From Sipunculus nudus (taxonomy: Eukaryota > Annelida > Sipuncula > Golfingiida > Sipunculidae), in assembly GCA_026874595.1 (NCBI GenBank), contig CM049307.1:75370643-75434642 (forward strand): a stretch of DNA of 64,000 bases, in the 5' to 3' direction. The translations under genes were made by a program, and so were the position numbers. Below are positions 11,666 through 25,200 of the stretch, one piece after another (the stretch's first letter is position 1; the number at the start of each line of letters is the position of its first letter). Below the pieces are notes generated by a model. That model worked only from the letters and a program-made list of their open reading frames with translations. It ran no database searches and was not told where the DNA came from.

Positions 11666-13242
11666 CCTGCATTCAACCTGCAAATTAACATAACGGACAA
11701 CCAAAAAAGTAGCCAACCAAAAAATATATGATTTATTTTCAGATATTAATAATGAATGACTACCTGAGTAGATAGCATTATCATGTTTAGTTGATGGTAG
11801 GACATTTTCAAGTTTTTTAACAGGTTAGGACCAGTGTCATAGAATTACCATGCAATTTTTTTTTATTTTAAAGAATATCCACTTACCAGAATACAATTAT
11901 TTAATGCCATATCACTGGAAAAGACACTGCAGTAACTGGTACACACTAAGCAAATATTCCCATTGTGTCTCCTTAAAATATTTAAAGTAATTGTAAATTC
12001 AACATATTCAGATATTTAAGCTAACAACATAATTGCAGTTTAAACATATTTACCATGCATATGCTGCTATATGGAAACATAAAATAAAACTAAGGCATGA
12101 AACAATAAATTTCTTTTAAGTTTGTATGCCTAGAGTTACACTACTCATCTCTAGCTGCAGAAGCTAGAGGACAGTATCAGTATGTTCTTGCTCACCTCAG
12201 TTCACACCTTTTATTTGACAAAGAGCTTAACCCTGTCCAGCAATGATCAGCTAATTAGCTGAAAGGGAAAGGGTATGGAACTACAGAGGAGTCAGCTCTA
12301 CATCATGGTTGTGTACACAAAGATAGATATCAAATGAGCCCCATGTTTGTTATCTCATTCTGCTTTGCTAATGTAGTCCTTTAAATGAGCCAGTGCTCGT
12401 TTGCTGGTCCATGATTATCACAATTCAGTCTTTGCAGTATGTAAAGCTATATACAGGTGGTGACAGAGCCAGATGCACCCATGCTGTGACTATTATAACA
12501 TCACAGGCAAAATCCTGGTGCTCTGCCCTCAGCGATGATATGTAATATCTGAGACTGGCCACAAGTATAGGCCTACAGTGCTGAACAGTCTATAATTATA
12601 CAATGCTATTCAAAGGTACATAAATTTGCAATATTTTGGAAAATGGTCACTGCAAAGATGAATCTGTCTCAAAACTCCAAAAAATTATATTTCATATATA
12701 AGTGCTAAATAGTAATTCAGAAAAATGAATAACCGAAGAAACATAGACAGACCTGCAGTGCTTTACATTTAAGTAAATGTGATCATCTTCTCGTTATTTA
12801 ACCATGTTTTCTTGTATCCATGTAATCTGTCATATATATTAGTCATATTTTGGATTATTTGTCTCAAACAAATTCAAGGAAAGGTAAGGCATTATTTTTT
12901 TACACAGGCAATCGGCAGAATAGCTCCAGCAAACTTTGACCAGAAAAGTTTACACTGCTTCACTTGTATGGAAAATTATCCTGGAAAACGCATGCGGACA
13001 TGAGTATTGGGACGGACTATATACACTATACAGAATACAAATTTATAACACCTGTATTGTAAATGCTTTACCTCTACACCCACTTTTTACTTTCGTAGGT
13101 CGATGCAAGGAGCTTTGTCAGAGAGGCAATGATATCTGAATTTTGATACTAGGTTACATGTATTTGATTTTAAAATATATCTGAGTTGCATTGTTATGGA
13201 GGTATATGTGATAAAAATCATCTTTTCCATGTTGTTTTTTAG
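11666..13242. other. Intergenic or 5' intronic DNA, no gene seen
   Basis: AT-rich sequence without recognisable exons. If the first exon near 10.9 kb is real, this is intron 1 of iRhom. Confidence 0.5.
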
Positions 13243-13284
13243 GGAGACACACTGCATTGGGTTTGAAGGAGTATTCATATCAAT
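13243..13284 (+). other. 5' UTR part of the first coding exon of iRhom
   Basis: The acceptor TTTTTTAG ends at 13242. The 42 nt before the ATG contain an in-frame TGA, which fixes the start codon at 13285. Confidence 0.7.
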
Positions 13285-16200
13285 ATGGCCAAGTACAAGG
13301 CTGGGCAGGAACAGATCCATATCGGGGACTGGGATGGGAACCGTCCTGATTACATCACACAACCAAGTGTTATGAGTAGTCAGTCCAGAGCCTCTCAGAA
13401 GAAATTCTCCATCTCTACATTAAGCAAGTAAGTAATCTCCTGTATTACTTAAAGAGGGTTGAACCATGACTTTTAATTGTTAATTTAATATTCAGTCATG
13501 ATGAAAAACAGTATCAGGGGTCTGTTCATGATTTGGGATTTTTACCTACATGGCTTAAGCTCTTAAAATCATAAAAGGATAAATTTTTAGAAAATGTGTT
13601 CACCACAAGGTCATTTTAATACCCACATAGTCACAAAAATGTGTTATTGACAATTTACTGCATCATTAAAAAATGTAGCATCATAACTGATCTGTCAACC
13701 CCACATTAGGGTTTGGGTCAAATACAGTATGCCAAATACAAATATAAATACGAGAGCTGTTCTCCTCCAAATACAAATACAAGTTAAACACAAATACAAA
13801 TACAGAACAACAAATATGCAAATGTAGGTTATACAGAATTATTATTAATTTCCAGCACCATAAATATTGATAATGTCTACTTGTACCGTGTGTACTTGTG
13901 TACGTTTAGAGATAGAGTCCTTCTTTATTCTACTAAGTTTAAAAAAATTAGGTAGTAGTTAAATTTTCAAAATTATGGCAGATATGAATATTTATTTATA
14001 CATATGTATTTGTACAGTATTTGATCAAATACATCAAATATTGAGATCAAATACAAATACAAATATTATCATTTTGCACATCACAAATACACACTTTGAC
14101 TCTATTTAAATACAAATACGTATTTGACCCCAACCCTTTCCCACATTGAGATAAACAGAATCACATGTATACCCTGAGAGGACCAACACCTCCAGTTGCT
14201 GATTGGCTGCCAAATGGAGCTGTGGCTTGACTGATACCTGGGATTATGACCTGCTGTAATAGTCTTTTGAGCTTGAGCACTGCTTATCTTGATCAACTGG
14301 GCTCTCTTTATTGACCCTTAATTAGTGCAAACTAAAGTGGCCAGGTGACCTATTTAGTGGTTGTCTTCCAGGAACCATAAGCTCCTCCTTCTGAGTTTGA
14401 CACTTACAGGCTTGACATTAAAATAATTTTTTTTTATACACGAAAAATGGTTTAAAAGAGTAATAATGAGAATGGGAATAAAATAAAATCATGCTGTAGC
14501 TTCATGTTATACAACTATTACTTCCATTCATATTTCAGTTGGCCAATTGTGAGTGACTTTGTGACAAATTTGCTCCTCCCAAACAATTTTTTGCCATTTT
14601 CTCAAAACAGTATTTCAGTGGATTACATCATCTTCAGTGGGATATTTCTCACAAACTATCAAGCATAAAACTATCATATTTTGTACATGTATTTGATGAC
14701 TCATTTAGAAAGCAGTTACAGGCCATTTTAAAATCAAGAATGATTCATTAATTTGTCAAAGACTGAAAATTGAAATATAAGTAGGAGACAAAATGATAGA
14801 TATGCAGTAAAAAAAGGCCTGTAGTTAAATATTTATGTTTTAAGATGATGTTATAAAAAAATAAAAGTTTCATTAAGATCTGTCAAGATAAGACATCGTT
14901 AATTGATGTGAAAACACTGCGTTGATCACGATTCACCCAATACCCTGCTACGATCACACATAACCCATTGCACTGCCCTGATCAGAACAAACCCTAGTGC
15001 ACTCAACTTATCACAATAAACCCAAAGAATTGCTCTGATAAGAATAAACCCCAATGCACTCCACTTATCACGATAAACCCAAAGAACTGCTCTGGTCAGA
15101 ATAAACCCCAATGTACTGCTGTGATAGGGAGTACCCCATGATTGGCCATGAATAGATCTACCTTGTCTGATAATCATTGCATGTTCATTTTGTTATGTAC
15201 TTTTGTGCTTGGAATTTATCATTTTATTAAACAGGAGTATGAAAAAGGGCATTGCAGATTTCTTTGGGATTGGAGAGGACAACCCATGTGAGAGAGCAAA
15301 CTGGACCAACAGGCGTATCAACATGGCCAACAGAAAGCATGGTAGTGTCAAGAAAGACTTCTATAAGAGCACAGACACACTGGACAGTGTGTTTGAGAGA
15401 TCTGGGGGACCAGTGACACCACATATTCGTGATCCTCTAAAGAGACCAAAGTTTGACCGCACAGACTCTGCTGTTCAGCGACAGTTATCGACAAGTAGCT
15501 ACAAAAGAACACTGCGATCGCAGCCACAGAAGAAAGCTCATAAAGATTCTGTGGCCAAAATGGCCTGGGAAGGAGTCAGCTCTCTAGTGGTGAGTACCGG
15601 TCAACCCTGCATGAAGTGAGAATGTTTTCAATCAATTCTGTGTGTGTGTTTTCAGGATATCTGAAGAAAGGCTTCTTTGGATTTAAAACATTAAAAAAAA
15701 TGTGGCTTATTGGTTGGGAGAGAAAAACATTAAAAAGTAGTTATATATTGGTGTAAATCTCCATAGACAACTTCTGGATTTGCAATTAATGAATTTTGCA
15801 GCATTCTTTGCATGTAGGTGTTACAACGTGATTATCCTGCCATCTGTGAAGTGTGATTATGTGATGTTATTTCACTGAAAACAGTGGCATTCCACACTAT
15901 GTTCTGTTTAGTGAAAGGTGAAGATAAGTCATTTTTTTACAGAATTTTTACATCCTTCGTTGATAATAGAAAAAATGTAAAATAACATCACTCTCTCTGA
16001 ATAACAAGGCTAGACATTAACGGTTAATTGCTTGCCTGAGGCAAGTAAAAGTTCCAGAAAATTGTGAAAGGGCAACAAGATGTCACCTCCTACTTGCTTT
16101 ACTTGGCAAATAGGTCCAACATTAACCTCTACCCATGTAAAGGCTTGAAAAAGGATCTTTATGTTCTTTAATACAATCAATAATATTTGTAGGACAATTA

Positions 16201-19200
16201 ACAATTTATTAAGGGCAAGTAAAAGCTAGATGTAACTTGCAAACTGGGCATGTATTTTCAAAAATGAATGCCTAGCCCTGATAAATGATGCATCATATAG
16301 TGTAAAGCATTTCACAAGAAGTTTTACATAGAACTTTATAGTTGTAGTTATTATGATGATAATAATTCTTGTATTATTTTAAAGTATTACATCTTTAATT
16401 GTTGGCATACAGTTTTCTGTTATTGTTGTATAAATTGAGTTATAAAACTCTTCTAATTAAAATTTGTATTTTGCACATAAACCCTTATATAGTTGTATTA
16501 ATAATGATGATAATACTTCTTGTATTTTTTTAAAGTATTACTTCTTTAATTGTTGGCATTTAATTTTCTGTTGTTGTATAAAATGGGTTATTAAACTCTT
16601 ATTACTAAAGATCTGTATTCTGTATATAAACCCTTATTTATCATTTTCAGGGGAGTACTCCAAAATCAAAGAGAAAGCCACACATGCACAGCCGCAGCTT
16701 CGCTCCCTCCAGTATGTCGTCAGTGTGTGATGACGATGACATTGACGAGGTGTTCTTTGATATAGCCACACCCACAAGTCCTATGGTCCAGCCATTTAGT
16801 AGCGGACCATTCGCTTCCACGCTACCAACATTACCAACCATCCAAGAAAAGGCCCCCCTCCCTCAGGCTAAGACCACTCCAAACCTACAAGCCAGTGTTT
16901 CTCCCATGGGTGTTGATGCAAGTGGCAGGTATGCATTCTTCTAGTTAGTGCTACAAGGAGCATGCAAGTGCTTGAGTACAAGTACTTCCAACAGAGTATC
17001 TTAGTCCATAATCAGGACAAGTGTACACATGTAGGCCTGCATTTTGACATGTTGAGGTAGCATTCCTGTTAAAAATCCCTTCATTTAAAATCCACCCAAA
17101 CCCACTTAAAATTTATGCTAGATCAATAGAATATATATATTTGAAGCCTGGCACAGTGTCTTTATATAATTATGATGGTATATATGTTTATGAAATCCGC
17201 AATGGTAATCAAATGAAATTTCAGAATTAAAAAGTACTGTTTTTTAGCACCCATTAACATAATATATACTTATACTTACATTTAGGGATATGATTCTGAA
17301 ACAGAGTAAATTACTTGATTGACCTTTTTTGCTTGGGATGCTACCTTATAAAATAAATCAGGTATTTAGTAACAGTGCCTGTAAATCTGTTTCTTACTGC
17401 ACATTTGTGTTTCATGGCACCATTTCACATGCATTACCGTAAGACTTCTTTTTGCATGGGTTGTAATTTAAAAACAAAATGTAAGTTTAAATGTTCCCAT
17501 GCAGATCGACCTGATAACAATTTTGACAAGACAATCAGTTTGAAATGCCTTTTGTGGCAAGCCCTAACTATCTATTTTCAAAGTCCTAGTATTTTCCCAT
17601 TTATCATTATGTTATTAATCCTTTTTTGTATATGAATTATTTTTTACAGGCCCATTAGATCAGGATGGAAAATGGGTCGCAGCAGTTCTTCCAAATCACC
17701 TACACCACCAACTCCACGTGCTGAGTATGATGCCACTGACGGCCTCACTGTTGGCTTTGGTCGTATTGCTATGAACATCACGGACAAGGTGTTTGACAAC
17801 TCTGATCGCAGACAAGTAGGAATGGGCTTCATGGGTCAGCTGTGCAGACGAGACTTGAAGAAGAAAATTAGTAAAGATGTGAGGAAACAACTTGAAGAGA
17901 TGGATGATCATAGGTAGGGTGCCCTCTACAGTAGTACATGATCACACTTGATCTGCATGTGGCTTTCTATGACTTTGCTAAATTAACAGTAGACAATTAG
18001 AAATGATCTTTGGATAATATATTCTTTTACTAAATTAACTGTTTCTGTAGCATACTGTGATTGCCTTTATATCAGCGGGGCTGAATTTTCGCATTATTTT
18101 AAATTTTTTATAAAATTATAATCAAATTATTTCATAAAATGCTGATTTTACTATCATCTAGGCCTACTATTTCTCCCTAGGCTCTGGGAACAATCTGGGC
18201 TGATGCGTACAGGAAGCATCTGCCCTACTTCTAATTAGTTCAGGGCCAAGGCTCAATCAAAACAGTTCACATCTGTAAAGGTGTGAGAAACCAACCTGTG
18301 ACATCATAACCGTGTGATAAGTTTATTTAGGGACACAGTCTTGATAAGGGTGTCTTACTCCTGTTATTTAAAAGATGCATCATAATCACCTGCTTAAACA
18401 ACAATGGATGTCTGTACTGCTGTAGGTAGCCCCCTTGTTGCAGGATTAAAAGGTCAGTTTTTGCATCTAAGCCAACTGATACTATTATACAGGGCATCAA
18501 TATTCTCCCTGAATCACTTAAAATAAATACACCAGGTTTAATGGACAACACTATGTGGCTGAAGAAGGGATCCCCCTTAAAGAGACCCCAGACCAAAGGA
18601 CTGCTGGACCCGCATGAGTGTAAATCAGACATGAGTGCACAGCTCTGGCCAGCAGCAAATGATCAGATCGACCAACTAAATTCAAGAAAGTATTTGTATA
18701 AGTACAAACATAAATAAAGTGTACATTAAGTCCTTATTTAACAAAGGGGATTTTGGAAACATTTTCATGTTCACATTTTGGCAGATGGGATCTTCTTTCT
18801 TTATGTTACATTTATATCAACTGTCGCAAACTATCAGCACCTTCTGAAATTAATGCTCATGGTCTGGTATGCATTCAAAACTGGATGGTTTTAATTTTGC
18901 AGTCATAAAGTGACTGTGAATATCGCGAATTTGAACCCATTGCAAAAAGAAGGCAACCATGCACAGTATATTTCTTCCCTATTGTCATGATTTGTAAAAA
19001 CAAAACATATACTTTAAATTAAATCTGTATAAAAATTTTAAATAAAAATCCTAAATACTTTATATAAATGTATTATATCTTTGTCTGTCATGTATTTGTA
19101 TGTGTCAGTGTAGTTTGATTTCTGTAGCATATATACCCAATAGTCATGATTTGTTATTACATTATATATACTTTTAATTAAATGTGTTAGTGAATTTCAA

Positions 19201-22200
19201 ATAAAAATCCTGAATATTTAAATAAATGTTTTATATTTTTATGTCTGTCATGTATTTGTATGTGTTATTCGATTACAAAATATTCTATATTGAACAAAAT
19301 AAATTAGATATTTGGTATCTCATAATCTGATTCACAACAGCTCACATGCTTGAACTTAATATGGAATCTGGAAAACTGTTTTGTTCATAAACTGTACCTG
19401 ATATCAGTTATAATAAAAATAAATGGTATAAAAATGAACATGAACTAAAGAAAAATGTTTAAGCATTAAAACAATGAGCTATTACCAGTGTGTTGTATAA
19501 TTATTAGCATGTGCATTAAATGATGGGTTATTCCGATTTTCAGGCCTTTTTTCACGTACTGGGTGACCTTTGTACAGATTGTTGTATACATAGTGGCTGT
19601 AGCTGTCTATGGTATCGCTCCCATCGGCTTTGAAGAAACGCAGATCTCACAAGAGGTTAGATAAAACGAATGCCATTTGAACTCTGCTTTAGTGTTAATC
19701 AATTATCATAACCATTTATCATAAGGCTTGTCCTCTCAGACTTTTCTGTGTCTCACATTTTTCATGAATCAAACCTGAATCGTGAGGGTTAATAACTGCA
19801 CAAATACAAGTACATTATGTATACATACAATGATTTGAAATTATTACCTTTTCATTGTCATAGTGTATGGATATTTACTTTATAAAGGTGGTTATCATAA
19901 AATAGATATGTTTGTTGCCCTGTAGTGGGTGCAGTATTTTTGATCAAATTTATTTTCCTTCTTTTGTACATATGACACAAGACAGGTGACTGAATATGTG
20001 TGCTAATTTCTTTACTTCCAGGTATTAAAACCTAATTTGGCTATTGAGCAGGATTCTTACTTTGAGAAGGACAATTTCTGGATTGGACCAAGACAGGTAA
20101 GGTTATTATTTTTGGCCAAAATATTTATGTCTTTGATGTCTATGAATCTTTTATTTTCTGAATTAATATAATTTGTCAAAATATATGTATGAATTATTGA
20201 TAAATTGTACCTGTAAAGGTACATTTTTGTATTTCTGGGTTCTGTTATAGGTAATACTCAGAATTATTAGTATATGATATATACAGTTAGTATGAGATAA
20301 AATATTGGTGATTTATGTATTTTCAAATTCTAGCTGATTTATTTCAGATTTGCGAGAGTGCTTATCACACAAATCCATCTTCATTGCAGAAGTTACTCTT
20401 ATTTATCAGTGACATTATTCATATTTGCATTCTTATAATTAGTATTGCAATCCTAAGCGATGCTCCTAAAACCCAAGTTTGCATTCATTTTTATGCCGAT
20501 ATTCCCAGGATCATTTGTGCATTAGTGACTGTACATTTGTGAATATTCCTTGATGACATTCCTGAATCTGGATCATGTGCAGGGCCCATTCCTGAATTTC
20601 CCTGAAAATTTCATGAGATTCTGTTAATGATTAGTGGAGTTATGTTGTGAACAAACACACACCTACACAAACACACACTTGAAAAGGGTGAACGCATACA
20701 ATCCTGGTGGAGGCAATAATAGGCCATATTCGGCCTCCAAGATATTCCCCTACCATTGACTTGTCACAACCCACGAAAACTACTGTCATTTGCAGTAACT
20801 CAAAATTTTAGCATTTCTCATACAGTCTCCCTGTATTTACTTAATCTATGCTGATGTGAGACATTGATTGGTACCCATTACCTGTAACTTATTTATTTAT
20901 GTAGAGACCTCATCAAGCGAAAAGTGGGCAGGGACCAATCTACATAGTTTTCAGGTTACCATGCATGTGTGACCAGATGATCAAAGCATGGTCCTGGCCA
21001 CAAATGGCAGCCTTCATTAAATTCCATAAAGTAGATAAAGGACCTAATGTAGAGTCTGCATTTTACTTTATTACATTGACTTTACTTTCATGGATAAACT
21101 CTGTTTCTGTCTTTTAACAGGCTGACCTCATCCACTTGGGTGCAAAGTATTCTCCATGCATGAGAGATGATCAGAATGTGCAGGAGGCTATATATAAAGA
21201 CAAAGTGCTGGAGAATAGTACCGCCTGCTGTATCCGTAATGATGGGGCCGGCTGTGTACAGACACAACAAAAGCATTGTTCTGTAAGTACTTAATTCAGA
21301 TTTTTGTACAGCAAGGAATGGAGACCTGTTTCAGCAGTGTTTCATTGAAATTGCATCTTACATCATTTAAAGCATAAATCAGGTCTCACAATGATATTGT
21401 AGAAACTTGGAAGGAATGACAGCACATGAAAGCACCTACAACAAACTTCTGTTCTAGCAGATAGTAGGAAATCATAGAATAGGAAATTTTAGCAAATCCT
21501 AAGTTTTTGAGCATGTTCAGAATTGTGGAGGCATCGTGATGGGTCAGAGGAAGTCATTGAAAATGTAGATATCATAAAAAGAAGGAAGGTTATTGACAGT
21601 GACATGAGGATGTATAGTCATGAACTTTCATATTACATATATCATCAATTTAAGCAGTCTGTTTTATTTACTTCATGTTGTCAATAATATGAAGCAACAA
21701 AGCAGAATGTAGATGATACACTGATAACAGTTTAGCTGTAGTCTTGTTGTCATGATACCAGCAGGTTGTTTCAAGTAAAGAGGAATCAACTGTATTTAAA
21801 TGCAAATGATTATAAACAGATTTAATTTATCACTGAGTGTTGCTTTTTTCTAGAAAACCTTATCAACCTGGCAGAAGTGGACACCAAATAATCCTGGACC
21901 TCAGAACAGAGTGTCAGGATCAGTGTGTGGACAGGATCCAAAGTAAGAGAAAAGGTTTTTAGCCCAGCTGACTGTAAGTCATCCCAGCTATAGCAATCAC
22001 CCTTTGCCCCTTCATCTGTCTGTTATCAGGAAAAAAAAATCTTAACTGTTAGACAGAGAAATTTTAACCTCCATGGGAACCTAAAATTAGTTCATGATGA
22101 CCTATATTCTGCAACCAATAGGCCGAAAACATGATTAAGACCACCTAGACAGTTAGACGGGGGCACAAATGGTATCCATTAAGCCTTGAATCTTCTGACA

Positions 22201-25200
22201 AAAAAATCTGAAAGGTCATGGGTAAATGTCCTTGGAAGCATAAAATTATATTCTTCTACCTTAGTATAGATGTCATATGAACACCCTGAATGTCAGATGG
22301 GCACAGGTCGTATCTGTTAGGCCTATAATCTTCTGAGATGTGTACAAACTGTCCAGGGAGGGTCTGGGCAATTCTCCTTGGTAACCTGAAATTAGGTCAT
22401 GGTGATGGGCTGAAAAATATCCTTGGAAACATGAAATTAGGTCATAATGACCTATTTTCGGTGACCTATTGGCCAAAAACATTAAGTAAGAAAGCATAGA
22501 GTTAGGTACACACAAATCAGTGCAGTTGGATATAGAACTTATTTTCAAGGGAGTCCTGTGTAAAATGACCCTACATTAAATGTCACTATATCCTATTTTC
22601 TAAGGCCTATGGACAAAACACCTGATTCAGAACACTCTAGAAGTCATTCTATCCATTGTTCAAGGTTTCTTAACAAATAATTTTCACCAGATCATAACAT
22701 TAATAATTAATGCATGTATCACCTGTATGTCAAACTCAGCTGAGCACCATGGCTCATGGGTCACTTGTTTTCTAATTGCATGGTAAATATAGAGGGCAGA
22801 TATTTTTTAAAGAATAAAATTTGTTAACATTTGACATAAATATATGTGCAGTATGCTCCATAGACTTCCCAGTTGGTGTCAAAACTGAATTTAAAAGGTA
22901 GATCAGACTTGCCTCTTCTATCATATATATATAATGAGTTTGGATAATTAACTGCATCTGCCTTCATGTTCTTCACTGAATAAATAGAAAGATTAGTGTT
23001 AGAAATTGGTTGTTAAATCATATTTGAAAATTGTAAGAAAAAAAGCAACTGCTTGATTATTGATCAATTATTTCATGTACCTGCTGTTGTTATTACTTAT
23101 TCAGCCCTAAATGAACCAATTCAGATTAGCAGAAGACCATAATTTTCCTCATTAATCATAGAAAGCCTTTAAAGATCATACAGTTATGGCATTATGAAAG
23201 ATGATCATAGTCATCTAGAGATGTCTAGCTCAAGTTTTCACTACTTGTGTCCTGCCTTCCTGATGTATCTGTCAGAATTAATAGGTTTTCTTTCTCTGTA
23301 AAGATGATCTCTTCACTGTGCACTAGTGGTATGAATCAGTTGTAAAATGATATTTGACGACTGACAGATTAAAAAGTCCAATGATTAATTATTTATTGAT
23401 TATTTATGTACCGTCTATATTACCGCGAAACCTGCTGTATACAAATATACCTAAATACTGACAGTAAATGAAGTCTGACTTGTACATAATAACATAAAGG
23501 AAACGGTAATGGTTTGGTTGTTGACACTTATAAGTTGCAAAAGGATAAACTTTAATGCTGTTCGCTATTAAGTGCCCTGTCTTTTTCAAGTCTCTGACAG
23601 AATCAGAATATTTTATCATTAAATGATGACTTTTTCGATGTGCATACCTCAATGTTTATTATCTATTATGCAAAAATGCAATTGATTTAATCAATTATGA
23701 AAGAACAAGACCAATCATCAATATAATCGATCAATGGGCACACCACTACTGTGCACACCTAATGGCTTTAAATGATTAAACACAAACCATTTGATTGATT
23801 ATGAAGGAAAACCATCAATCATCTGTATACAGGTAAATTGATTAAACGGCCCAAAATTAATAAGTATCATTCAAAAATTATATAGTTCTTCTGTTATAGT
23901 ATTTATTAAATACAATTAAAAGAAATTGTTTGATTGCTGAACAGACAAGACTTTTTACAACTATTATACATCAGTAGCAGGTTTTCATCTGGCAGGCGTG
24001 AAGGTATTTTGTCAGGGAAACAAAATTAAAGACAGGTGGTACAACTTCTTCAGTTTACTTTTTATTATTATTTTCAGGTTCTGCACAAACCCTGCATCCG
24101 TGAAACCTCATGAATGGGCAGATGACATTACTCAGTGGCCGGTTAGTCTGTGGTTTGATTCTGATATTGATTTTTTAGAGACATTTGTAAATAATATAAA
24201 ATTAAATGCATTTGAAAAGCCATTTGAAACCAGTAAGATGTTATTCACAATATGATGCAAAATTAGGCAGTTATTCTTACCCAGGAAATAAGATAATTCT
24301 CAAACGAGAATATTTTGATTATTTTCACATATAAAAGATACAATAGTGTGTGAATAACATCATGTTGGACAGCTAAGTGTGTATATACTTGGACAAAGGT
24401 TCGGAACAGTGTATATGATGTGAATTATCTTTTGTTTTTTTTATGTTTTATATTTTTTTTCACCTTTTTCGATGTACAATTTATTTAATTGAACTTTATT
24501 TAGAAGATATTTTTTTTTTTTTTCTTTCAAACTCAAAACATTTCCCTCTTGCATCAAAATTTATTCATATCAAATTTCTTTCAGTATGTTTGTTTTCATA
24601 ATTTCTTTCAAATATTCAAATTTTTATATCATATGATGACAGATTTGTAAAGAAAGCCAGAACGCCAGTGATTCAGAGGAGACGCGTCATGTGAGCTGTG
24701 AGGTGGTGGGGCGGCCATGTTGTATTGGGATTCATGGTCAGTGCATCATCACCACAAGGGAACACTGTAAGTTCCTGAGGGGTTACTTCCATGAAGAGGC
24801 ATCACTCTGTTCTCAGGCAAGTTGACCATACAGTATTAAATACAGAGCATTGAGAAAATACTTTAAGTTACCAGGATCATTTATTTAGGACCAAGAAAAG
24901 TGGTTGTAATTGTAGGATGGTCGCAAGGAGAGGTTCCATTGTATTTAAATAATTTGCTGTAAATGAGGGAAATGATATAACTCATCTTATTCTGAACATT
25001 ACATTGGCTGCAGGCATGCTGACTAAAGAATAATGGATAATGATGCAGTAGTTAGCTCCACCTGTCAAAACCATCAATTTTTGGTGTATGCCTATGACAT
25101 AAGCAATATTTGAGCATTTCCAATTATTTAATTGAAGATGAATTGTGGATCATTCAGCTGTAGCCATCTTTTATATGAGGCATGACATGTTAATATGCCA

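Noticed and set aside
18327-18632. 101-codon minus-strand ORF in an iRhom intron
   Set aside because: It overlaps antisense the candidate alternative exon and shows no family features.
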